Shown here in pieces: positions 1 to 5,538 of a stretch of DNA of 5,538 bases. Origin of the DNA: an uncultured Muribaculaceae bacterium (lineage in GTDB: Bacteria; Bacteroidota; Bacteroidia; Bacteroidales; Muribaculaceae); NCBI GenBank assembly GCA_910584735.1, contig CAJUBM010000156.1, forward strand, positions 1 to 5,538, in the 5' to 3' direction. The translations under genes were made by a program, and so were the position numbers. The notes beneath the pieces are model-generated. The model saw only the letters and a program-made list of their open reading frames with translations, had not been told where the DNA came from and made no database searches. Within the stretch, counting starts at the first letter, position 1, and each line of letters starts with the position of its first letter.

Positions 1-9
1 CTGAGCCTT

Positions 10-51
10 TTCGGGTGGCCTGCCGTCCCGGAGGTCCGGCGCCACTACCAT
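10..51 (-). repeat. REP-like 42-bp palindromic repeat, left copy
   Basis: This stretch is the exact reverse complement of 5469-5510, with 42 of 42 positions matching. Identity stops at position 52, apart from a chance-sized match at 53-55, and at position 9. The unit is GC-rich and an imperfect palindrome: GTGGC (15-19) can pair with GCCAC (41-45), and GCCG (22-25) with CGGC (37-40). It begins 42 nt beyond the trxB stop codon, and I assign it to the minus strand because it reads like the right copy in the direction of trxB transcription. No T-rich tail follows the hairpin, so it is not a classical intrinsic terminator. No transposase or target-site duplication is visible. A REP-like extragenic repeat is inferred; copy number elsewhere in the genome is unknown. 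Confidence 0.8.
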
Positions 52-92
52 CCGGTCACACTAATTTAATGGTAACGGATATTATCACGAAC

Positions 93-1028
93 TTACTGCT
101 GGAGGAAGCGTTCGGCATCGATGGCGGCACGGCATCCGGCAGCGGCGGCATTGACGGCCTGCATGTAACCGGGATCGGCCACATCGCCGGCAGCAAAGAC
201 GCCGGGCACGTTGGTTCGGGTCGACGGGGATGCTACCTTTATATACCCGGCCTCATCCATGTCAATCTTGCCACGGAACACCTCGGTGTTTGGACGATGG
301 CCGATTGCAAGGAAGAATCCGTCTATGTCGAGGTCATAGACACGCTCCTGAGGTTCACCTTTGAACTCTACCAGATGTGCGCCTTCCAGAACCTCCTCGC
401 CATACAGGCCGAGGGTGTTGGTATTGAACAGCACCTGTATGTTCTCGCGCTCAAAAACACGCTTCTGCATCACTTTCGAGGCACGCAGGAACGGCTTGCG
501 CACGATAAGGAACACATCTTTTGCCAAGGTGCTCAGATATAACGCCTCCTCGCAGGCTGTGTCACCACCGCCCACTACAGCCACCCGGCGGTTACGGTAG
601 AAGAACCCATCGCATGTGGCACATGCCGACACTCCCATACCAAGATATTTCTGCTCGTCGGGAAGGCCTAAATAGCTTGCCGAGGCGCCGGTGGCAATAA
701 TCACAGTGTCAGCCTTGATGGTGTCGCCGCCATCGGTAACCAACATGAAAGGACGCTGCGAGAAGTCTACGGACGTAATCAGCCCGGTGCGGATGTCGGC
801 ACCGAAGCGTTCGGCCTGCAAACGGAATTCCTCCATCATATCAGTGCCTGCAACGCCCTGCGGGTAACCCGGGAAATTCTCTACCTCGGTGGTGGTGGTC
901 AACTGTCCTCCGGGCTGCATGCCTTGGTAAAGAAGCGGTGCAAGACCTGCGCGGGAAGCATATATGGCCGCCGTATAACCGGCAGGGCCACCACCGATGA
1001 TGGCACAACGTGCAATTATTTCGCTCAT
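93..1028 (-). CDS. trxB: Thioredoxin-disulfide reductase (NADPH, FAD flavoprotein)
   Basis: The 311-residue product matches the usual length of low-molecular-weight bacterial thioredoxin reductase, which moves electrons from NADPH through FAD to thioredoxin in the cytoplasm. Visible motifs, in order, are the N-terminal FAD dinucleotide fold GGGPAG (12-17), ENFPGYP (50-56), the redox-active CATC (Cys136 and Cys139), the NADPH-binding GGGDTACEEA (153-162), basic residues Arg177, Lys178 and Arg182 that fit NADPH 2'-phosphate recognition, and the C-terminal FAD motif AAGDV (279-283). The start at 1028 is chosen because MSEIIARCAIIGGG matches the family N-terminus; an upstream ATG at 1178 would run into lolA and add 50 residues with no family counterpart. 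The gene lies 76 nt after lolA and is probably cotranscribed with it. No strong promoter is visible in that gap, only a weak TATGATAT-like core. One oddity is Met289 where relatives commonly have Arg (YRQ becomes YMQ). No T-tailed terminator follows. Confidence 0.96.
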   Translation of the reverse strand: MSEIIARCAIIGGGPAGYTAAIYASRAGLAPLLYQGMQPGGQLTTTTEVENFPGYPQGVAGTDMMEEFRLQAERFGADIRTGLITSVDFSQRPFMLVTDGGDTIKADTVIIATGASASYLGLPDEQKYLGMGVSACATCDGFFYRNRRVAVVGGGDTACEEALYLSTLAKDVFLIVRKPFLRASKVMQKRVFERENIQVLFNTNTLGLYGEEVLEGAHLVEFKGEPQERVYDLDIDGFFLAIGHRPNTEVFRGKIDMDEAGYIKVASPSTRTNVPGVFAAGDVADPGYMQAVNAAAAGCRAAIDAERFLQQ

Positions 1029-1104
1029 ATAAAAATCGTTATTTGTTGTTAGTTCTATATCATAATCCGTACGTACTATCAGCCAATGGCTGTATAACAC
1101 GCTA

Positions 1105-1725
1105 TTAACGGAGGTCGACAATCTCCACCCCCGGATATTTCCGGCTGTCAAAGCGGAAATAGGAAGCGGGGAGCGCACCCCCTGCCTTCAATGAGGTTAT
1201 GTGGATAGATGTGACCGACCGGTCTGTTCCCGTAACCACAATATCCGTGGGATAACCCGTAGCCACACTGAAAGTAACCACCGCTTTCGCGATATCGGTC
1301 TTTCCACGGGGCGTAAGTTCAATCTTATCAACCGAGGAAGAAGACGACAAACGCCGACAGGCATAGGCCGTAGACATATTCGTAAGAACCGACATAGGGT
1401 TGGACTCGGCAAGCTCCGCCGCCGTCGGGGTTGTTACGTTCACCTCACCTCCACGCGGGGCATAGGCCCACTGCGTAGCGCCGTCATACCACACCTTAAG
1501 GTCGGGAGCATCCATCATAAAGCACTTCCCTGCCACGGTGAGTTTGCCCGCGCCGGAATTTCCTCCGTTCTTTACCGCGAACGACACATTCAGCGACTTG
1601 GCCGAACGGAGTTTCTTCAAAGCGTTCTCGACCACCGACTTCGCCGACGGCCTGGCCGCAGCCAAAGGGAGAGCGCCTATAAAAAGAAACGCCAGGAGTA
1701 TGTTTACAGATATTATCTTCCTCAT
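1105..1725 (-). CDS. lolA: LolA-like outer-membrane lipoprotein carrier protein, periplasmic
   Basis: The 206-residue protein starts with a clear signal peptide: Arg2-Lys3, a hydrophobic core at about 4-21, and a likely signal peptidase I site after LAAA (residue 24). No lipobox cysteine is present, so a soluble periplasmic protein is expected. The mature part resembles Bacteroidota LolA-family chaperones, which shuttle lipoproteins from the inner to the outer membrane. Recognisable stretches are the helix around SVVENALKKLRSAKSLNVSF (30-49), the strand segment KVWYDGATQWAY (77-88) and EVNVTTPTAAELAESNPMSVL (94-114), a signature I recall from Bacteroides homologues. A single cysteine pair, Cys68 and Cys123, could be oxidised in the periplasm, but this is speculative. 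It sits between ftsK and trxB, 55 nt after ftsK, an arrangement I recall from Bacteroidales. The family is divergent, so the fold assignment is firmer than the precise substrate. Confidence 0.82.
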   Translation of the reverse strand: MRKIISVNILLAFLFIGALPLAAARPSAKSVVENALKKLRSAKSLNVSFAVKNGGNSGAGKLTVAGKCFMMDAPDLKVWYDGATQWAYAPRGGEVNVTTPTAAELAESNPMSVLTNMSTAYACRRLSSSSSVDKIELTPRGKTDIAKAVVTFSVATGYPTDIVVTGTDRSVTSIHITSLKAGGALPASYFRFDSRKYPGVEIVDLR

Positions 1726-1780
1726 AATCTATCAGATTAACAATCACACCATCTGAAAGTTCTGCCACACGGCATAGACC

Positions 1781-4531
1781 TCAGTCCTCACGCGAGGTGA
1801 TGCGGCCAAGCTGGATGGAATCGACGAGTACCTGACGCGGTTTCGAACCTTGCGACGGCCCAACGATTCCGGCAGCCTCAAGCTGGTCCATGATCTTCCC
1901 GGCGCGGTTATAGCCTATGGAATAACGGCGTTGCAGATTCGAGGTGGAGGCGACGCCCGTCTGTACCACTATCTGTGCCGCCTCCTCGAACAACGGGTCA
2001 CGGTCGGCAGAACCTGAGATGGAGATAGCCTCATCATCGGTCATAAGAGGCTCAGGGAGATAATAGGCATGTTCGTAACCCACCTGCGAATCAATATGGT
2101 CGCATATAGCCTGCACCTCGTCAGTGTCGATGAACGCACACTGCACACGTTCCATCGAACCGTTGTGGCTGAACAGCATATCCCCCTTTCCTATCAGCTG
2201 GTTGGCACCCGTACGGTCAAGGATTGTCTTGGAGTCAACCATCTGTGTTACGCGGAAGGCTATACGTCCGGGGAAATTAGCCTTGATGATACCTGTGATA
2301 ACGTTCGTAGAGGGGCGCTGGGTGGCCACAATCATATGCATACCCACCGCACGGGCTTTCTGGGCGATACGCGCTATGGGGGTCTCCACCTGCTTGCCGG
2401 CAGTCATGATAAGGTCGCAGAACTCATCCACAATCATCACTATATATGGCAGATAGCGATGTCCTTTCTCCGGGTTAAGACGTTTCTGCACGAACCGTTC
2501 GTTATACTCCGTAATCGAACGCACATTGGCATCTCGGAGCAACATATAACGCTGGTCCATCTCCACACAGAGCGAGTTGAGCGTACGCACCACCTTATCC
2601 ATGTTCGTAACCACAGCCTCCTCTTCGTCAGGCAGTTTGGCTAAGAAATGCCGCTCCAGGACGCTGTAGAGCGAGAACTCCACCATCTTTGGGTCGACCA
2701 GCACGAATTTCAGTTCCGCCGGATGCTTCTTATAGAGAAGTGACGCTATGATAGTATTGAGACCCACCGATTTACCCATACCGGTAGCACCGGCAACAAG
2801 CAGGTGGGGCATCTTCGACAGATCAGCGATATAAACCTCGTTAGATATAGTGGCGCCCATAGCCATCGGGAGTCTCATCTTGCACTCCTGATATGCCTTC
2901 GAGCCAAGTACCGAGCGTATCGAAACGGTCTGCGGATCTTTGTTCGGCACCTCTATACCGATAGTACCCTTGCCGGGGATAGGGGCTATGATACGTATCC
3001 CGAGAGCCGCAAGGCTCATAGCTATATCGTCCTCCAGTCGTTTGATTTTAGCGATACGCACACCTTCGGCAGGGATAATCTCATAAAGTGTCACCGTAGG
3101 GCCCACCGTGGCCTCTATATGCGAGATAGGTATGCCGTAATCGTTGAGAGTCTTCGTTATACGCTCCTTATTCTCCTCCTGTTCGTCAAGGTCCACGCTG
3201 TTGGCCTTAACAGCCCGTTCATGAAGCAGTTCGAGAGGAGGCCGTTGATAGCGCGACAGTTCTGCCGTGGGGTCGAACAATGTGGTATCGGTCTGCTCAC
3301 CTTTCTCAATCTCAGAGGTATACACCTCGAAAGCCGGTTCCGCCGGGACGGCAATATCCGGTGCAACAGAGACATCATCATCCTCATTATCATCAGAATA
3401 TTCCGCTCTTTCCGGCATATCATCGGCGGATGGCATATCTTCATCCCGCTCAATATCGTCAAAACCCGAGAGCTGACCATTGCCCCGGTCGGAATCATCG
3501 CAGCAGGTATCATCGGCAGGGGAATCATCGAAGCCAAACTCATCCGGCCTTCCGGAAGAATCTTCAGAATGTGTAGCGGCCGAATCATCCGACTGGGCGG
3601 CATCATCGGCAAGCTGCGAGGCAGCCATAGCCTGACGTACACGCTCCTCAGCCTCGCTACGTTCAAAAGCCAACTGTTCCTCCTTCGCCTTACGAGCGGC
3701 CTTAATTGAACGATATTTGGATATAAGTCGTGCTATATCATTGAGATATACGTACACGACCGCAGTAACAAGTACTATGCTCACCAGCACGGCTCCAATC
3801 CAGTCGGCATATCCGATAATCAGACGGTTCATGTAAAGCCCGTGGTTGCCGCCGAGATTCAAATCTGTTCCGAACCACAGCGTTGCCAGTCCGAGAACCA
3901 TGGAGGCCGTGATTCCCACCAGCAGAGACTTAAAGGTCATAGACCAAAAATTGCACTTGCGTATCCCCATCAGCGCCAGACCGAGCAGCACCAGGTAGAC
4001 CAACAGCACAGCCGAACCCAAGCCCAGTCCCTGTGAGAATATCATCTCGGACATCGAAGCCCCCAACGGTCCCCCCTGGTTATGAACCTTCACGCCGGCA
4101 GCCACAATCTGAGACGCGGAACGCCCTACCACAGCGCTCTGGTCCTCACCCCCTGAACGGAGATACGAGATAGCTGCTATGACGATATAGACCGCCATAC
4201 ATATCAGCGCCACGCCCAATACTGCCCGCGTACGCTTGTCGGCAAAAAATCTCACAATCCCCCATTCCGACACAGGTACACGTTCCTTCTTGGGCTTCGT
4301 TACACGGACGGAGGCTTTTTCTTCCTTTGATTCAGCAATGCGGCGCTTTGAGTCAGGCCGCGCCTGACGGCGTCGGCCTGACTCCGAAGCCGAAGCTGCT
4401 TGCCGCCGCACCTGGCGCGAAGAAGTTTCCTCCCCCTCGCGCCGAGCCTGGCGGCGTCCCTGTGAGGGATTGGGGTACAATAAATCGGGATCGTAGTCAA
4501 TCCCGTTAGGAGAGTAGTTATATGAATCCAT
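1781..4531 (-). CDS. ftsK: DNA translocase FtsK (cell division / chromosome segregation)
   Basis: FtsK anchors at the division septum and pumps chromosomal DNA using ATP so that sister chromosomes separate and dimers are resolved. The 916-residue product has, in order, a basic N-terminal tail (25-82), four predicted membrane segments (about 102-124, 169-190, 200-221 and 243-265) with a long loop between the first two, a charged stretch (270-300), a very acidic linker (about 309-386), the FtsK alpha/beta motor and a C-terminal winged-helix gamma domain (about 845-905) that should read polar DNA motifs. The Walker A motif is GATGMGKS (581-588, Lys587), the Walker B is IVMIVDEF (697-704, Asp702 and Glu703), and ATQRPS (736-741) is the conserved motor motif. 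The start at 4531 is preferred over an in-frame ATG at 4633, because the best promoter would start transcription at about 4631, leaving the upstream ATG outside the transcript. It is probably the first gene of an ftsK-lolA-trxB unit. Confidence 0.95.
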   Translation of the reverse strand: MDSYNYSPNGIDYDPDLLYPNPSQGRRQARREGEETSSRQVRRQAASASESGRRRQARPDSKRRIAESKEEKASVRVTKPKKERVPVSEWGIVRFFADKRTRAVLGVALICMAVYIVIAAISYLRSGGEDQSAVVGRSASQIVAAGVKVHNQGGPLGASMSEMIFSQGLGLGSAVLLVYLVLLGLALMGIRKCNFWSMTFKSLLVGITASMVLGLATLWFGTDLNLGGNHGLYMNRLIIGYADWIGAVLVSIVLVTAVVYVYLNDIARLISKYRSIKAARKAKEEQLAFERSEAEERVRQAMAASQLADDAAQSDDSAATHSEDSSGRPDEFGFDDSPADDTCCDDSDRGNGQLSGFDDIERDEDMPSADDMPERAEYSDDNEDDDVSVAPDIAVPAEPAFEVYTSEIEKGEQTDTTLFDPTAELSRYQRPPLELLHERAVKANSVDLDEQEENKERITKTLNDYGIPISHIEATVGPTVTLYEIIPAEGVRIAKIKRLEDDIAMSLAALGIRIIAPIPGKGTIGIEVPNKDPQTVSIRSVLGSKAYQECKMRLPMAMGATISNEVYIADLSKMPHLLVAGATGMGKSVGLNTIIASLLYKKHPAELKFVLVDPKMVEFSLYSVLERHFLAKLPDEEEAVVTNMDKVVRTLNSLCVEMDQRYMLLRDANVRSITEYNERFVQKRLNPEKGHRYLPYIVMIVDEFCDLIMTAGKQVETPIARIAQKARAVGMHMIVATQRPSTNVITGIIKANFPGRIAFRVTQMVDSKTILDRTGANQLIGKGDMLFSHNGSMERVQCAFIDTDEVQAICDHIDSQVGYEHAYYLPEPLMTDDEAISISGSADRDPLFEEAAQIVVQTGVASTSNLQRRYSIGYNRAGKIMDQLEAAGIVGPSQGSKPRQVLVDSIQLGRITSRED

Positions 4532-4637
4532 CTGTATATCCGGGGAATGTGATTTGTAGAGAGGTAATATTTTATACGCACCGAAACCGCCTGCTGTGTG
4601 CGATTGGGAATTACGGCGGCAAGGCTGTTTCAAAATG

Positions 4638-4668
4638 CAAATTTACGCTAAATCAGGGAATATGCCAA
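4638..4668 (-). promoter_or_regulatory. Candidate Bacteroidota-type promoter for ftsK
   Basis: On the minus strand, TAAATTTG (4645-4638) fits the Bacteroidota -7 consensus TAnnTTTG exactly. TTGG (4668-4665) lies 19 nt upstream as a -33 element. Transcription would begin near 4631, giving an ftsK leader of about 100 nt without a Shine-Dalgarno sequence, as is normal in this phylum. The start position is inferred from the motif spacing only. Confidence 0.55.
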
Positions 4669-4705
4669 GCCTTCCAAAGGCATTATTCGACCGTTTTTTT
4701 ATTTT

Positions 4706-4737
4706 TTTGGGGCTTTCATGGATTTTCACTACCTTTG
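4706..4737 (+). promoter_or_regulatory. Bacteroidota-type promoter for efp
   Basis: TTTG at 4706-4709 (-33) and TACCTTTG at 4730-4737 (-7) are separated by 20 nt, an excellent match to the Bacteroides primary sigma factor consensus. A T-rich tract (4694-4708) lies just upstream and overlaps the -33 element. Transcription should begin at about 4743-4746, giving a leader of roughly 57-60 nt that is AT-rich and lacks a Shine-Dalgarno sequence. Confidence 0.8.
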
Positions 4738-4756
4738 TAGCCGCAAAAAATTAAAA

Positions 4757-4790
4757 CAAAGATACTTAACTTAAACATACATAAGACCAA
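4757..4790 (-). promoter_or_regulatory. Weak second minus-strand promoter candidate inside the efp leader
   Basis: TATCTTTG on the minus strand (4764-4757) fits TAnnTTTG, and TTGG lies at 4790-4787. The 22-nt spacing is slightly longer than the usual 19-21, which lowers confidence. If active, it would start near 4750, run through the efp promoter against its direction and give ftsK a leader of about 220 nt. A chance match in AT-rich DNA is a real possibility. Confidence 0.2.
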
Positions 4791-4802
4791 CAAGATCTTT
4801 TT

Positions 4803-5369
4803 ATGGCAACAACAGCTGACTTCAAGAACGGCATGTGCCTCGACATCGATGGCCAGTACTTCTTCATCGTGGAGTTTCTACATGTAAAACCCGGTAAAGG
4901 CCCGGCTTTCGTACGCACAAAGCTGCGCAACGTGAAAACCGGCCGCATCCTTGACAAGACTTGGAACTCGGGAGTGAAAATCAACGAAGTGCGCATCGAG
5001 CGCCGTCCCTATCAGTACTCCTATAAAGACGATATGGGCTACCACTTCCTCCACACCGAGACATGGGAAGAAATCGTACTCCCCGGCGAAAGCATCGAAG
5101 GCGTACAGTTCCTCAAAGACGGTGACATTGTAGAGGCTATGGTCCACGCCGCCTCCGAAACCATCCTTACCTGCGAACTCCCCCCCAACGTGGTTCTTGA
5201 AATCACATACACCGAGCCGGGCATGAAGGGCGATACAGCCACCAACACCCTCAAACCCGCCACCGTTGAGACCGGCGCCGAAGTCCGCGTCCCCCTCTTC
5301 TGCAACATCGGCGACAAAGTACGTGTTGATACACGCAACGGCAACTACCTCGAACGCGTAAAGGCTTAA
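4803..5369 (+). CDS. efp: Translation elongation factor P (PGKGP-loop type)
   Basis: EF-P binds between the ribosomal P and E sites and stimulates peptide-bond formation on polyproline stretches. The 188-residue product has the standard length and three-domain build: a KOW-like domain I (about 1-64), OB-fold domain II (about 65-127) and OB-fold domain III (about 128-188). Visible signatures are FLHVKPGKGPAFVRTKLRN from residue 25, the domain III stretch YTEPGMKGDTATNTLKPAT, and DTRNGNYLERVKA at the C-terminus. The tip of the domain I loop is Lys32, the site corresponding to the modified Lys34 of E. coli. It is a lysine, so the arginine-rhamnosylation type (EarP) is excluded. The loop reads PGKGP, a palindrome associated in actinobacteria with EF-P that needs no modification. 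The start at 4803 gives the family N-terminus MATTADFKNG. The gene is probably monocistronic, with its own promoter and terminator. Confidence 0.97.
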   Translation: MATTADFKNGMCLDIDGQYFFIVEFLHVKPGKGPAFVRTKLRNVKTGRILDKTWNSGVKINEVRIERRPYQYSYKDDMGYHFLHTETWEEIVLPGESIEGVQFLKDGDIVEAMVHAASETILTCELPPNVVLEITYTEPGMKGDTATNTLKPATVETGAEVRVPLFCNIGDKVRVDTRNGNYLERVKA

Positions 5370-5389
5370 AAACAATATAAAAGAATTAC

Positions 5390-5434
5390 AAGGCGGTGTA
5401 TCAGAGCTTTGTCTTCTGATGCACCGCCTTTTTT
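5390..5434 (+). terminator. Intrinsic terminator of efp
   Basis: A 16-bp stem pairs 5390-5405 with 5415-5430, with one G-U wobble (T5399 with G5421) and otherwise complete complementarity, around a 9-nt loop (5406-5414). The stem's 3' end runs into six consecutive T residues (5429-5434). It starts 20 nt after the efp stop codon. The A-rich 5' end of the stem is too short to make it a convincing bidirectional terminator. Confidence 0.93.
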
Positions 5435-5468
5435 GCACATTCTGAGGTAACCCCTTTATTGATGCCGT

Positions 5469-5510
5469 ATGGTAGTGGCGCCGGACCTCCGGGACGGCAG
5501 GCCACCCGAA
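5469..5510 (+). repeat. REP-like 42-bp palindromic repeat, right copy
   Basis: This is the exact reverse complement of 10-51. It folds as GTGGC (5475-5479) with GCCAC (5501-5505), a 2-nt AG bulge (5499-5500), GCCG (5480-5483) with CGGC (5495-5498), a GA/GA internal mismatch, then CC with GG around a TCC loop. An alternative core pairs CCGG (5481-5484) with CCGG (5489-5492). It begins 99 nt after the efp stop and 34 nt beyond the terminator, so most efp transcripts should not include it. Read in the direction of efp it has the same orientation as the left copy has relative to trxB. Confidence 0.8.
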
Positions 5511-5538
5511 GAACAAAAGCCGAAGACTATAGGTATTT

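Noticed and set aside
1..92. Left repeat as the intrinsic terminator of trxB
   Set aside because: The hairpin is followed by an A-rich rather than T-rich stretch in the direction of transcription, so it lacks the U-tract needed for classical intrinsic termination.
15..542. Plus-strand open frame of 175 codons antisense to trxB, starting in the left repeat
   Set aside because: It lies almost wholly opposite a well-supported trxB and has no recognisable domain. Its first residues come from the repeat, so similar spurious proteins may occur in databases wherever the repeat occurs.
1029..1178. N-terminally extended start for trxB at 1178
   Set aside because: It would overlap the end of lolA by 74 nt, cross the AT-rich intergenic gap and add 50 residues before the conserved FAD-binding N-terminus.
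3361..3610. Clustered ATCATC-like triplets as a DNA tandem repeat or CRISPR-like array
   Set aside because: The triplets are irregular, are explained by Asp and Ser codons of the FtsK acidic linker, and show no regular repeat-spacer spacing.
2804..3709. Plus-strand open frame of 301 codons antisense to the ftsK linker and motor
   Set aside because: It is long only because GC-rich and biased ftsK codons exclude stops on the opposite strand; no domain and no promoter were seen for it.
4532..4633. N-terminally extended start for ftsK at 4633
   Set aside because: It would lie at or before the predicted transcription start and adds 34 residues with no family resemblance; the ATG at 4531 follows a typical AT-rich leader.
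10..5510. The inverted repeats as ends of a composite transposon or genomic island
   Set aside because: No transposase, integrase or cargo-type gene lies between them; the enclosed genes are core functions in an arrangement expected for Bacteroidales, and no flanking target duplication can be seen within the window.
4878..5516. Minus-strand open frame of 212 codons antisense to efp, starting at the right repeat
   Set aside because: It runs through the efp terminator hairpin and opposite efp, and shows no recognisable motif. It is a shadow of efp codon use joined to repeat sequence.

Overview
The window looks like a core chromosomal segment of a Bacteroidota member, most likely order Bacteroidales. 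A Muribaculaceae-like lineage is my best guess, but that is inference. The clues are the protein families, the gene order ftsK, lolA-like, trxB, the AT-rich leaders without Shine-Dalgarno sequences, and promoter cores fitting the Bacteroidota consensus (TTTG or TTG about 20 bp before TAnnTTTG). Four complete protein genes are present. I see no RNA genes, transposase, phage gene or CRISPR array.

Layout from left to right. Positions 1-92 hold no gene but contain one copy of a 42-bp repeat (10-51). Three genes read leftward: trxB (thioredoxin reductase, 93-1028), a LolA-like periplasmic lipoprotein carrier (1105-1725) and ftsK (DNA translocase, 1781-4531). Gaps of 76 and 55 nt and a shared direction suggest one ftsK-lolA-trxB transcription unit. 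A 271-bp gene-free region (4532-4802) carries divergent promoters: one for ftsK on the minus strand, with a weaker second candidate, and a textbook one for efp on the plus strand. efp (elongation factor P, 4803-5369) reads rightward and ends in a strong intrinsic terminator (5390-5434). Positions 5435-5538 hold no gene but contain the second repeat copy (5469-5510).

The genes are housekeeping functions: chromosome segregation at division (FtsK), outer-membrane lipoprotein sorting (LolA-like), thiol redox balance (TrxB) and rescue of ribosomes stalled on polyproline (EF-P). No direct functional link between efp and the leftward genes is evident beyond the shared intergenic region.

The most unusual feature is the repeat. 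Its two copies are perfect 42-bp inverted repeats almost at the ends of the window, each able to fold into a GC-rich hairpin. Both lie downstream of a gene and in the same orientation relative to that gene's transcription. This fits a dispersed REP-like extragenic element better than transposon ends. A second point of interest is the EF-P loop, which reads PGKGP, the palindromic motif known from EF-P proteins that work without lysine modification.
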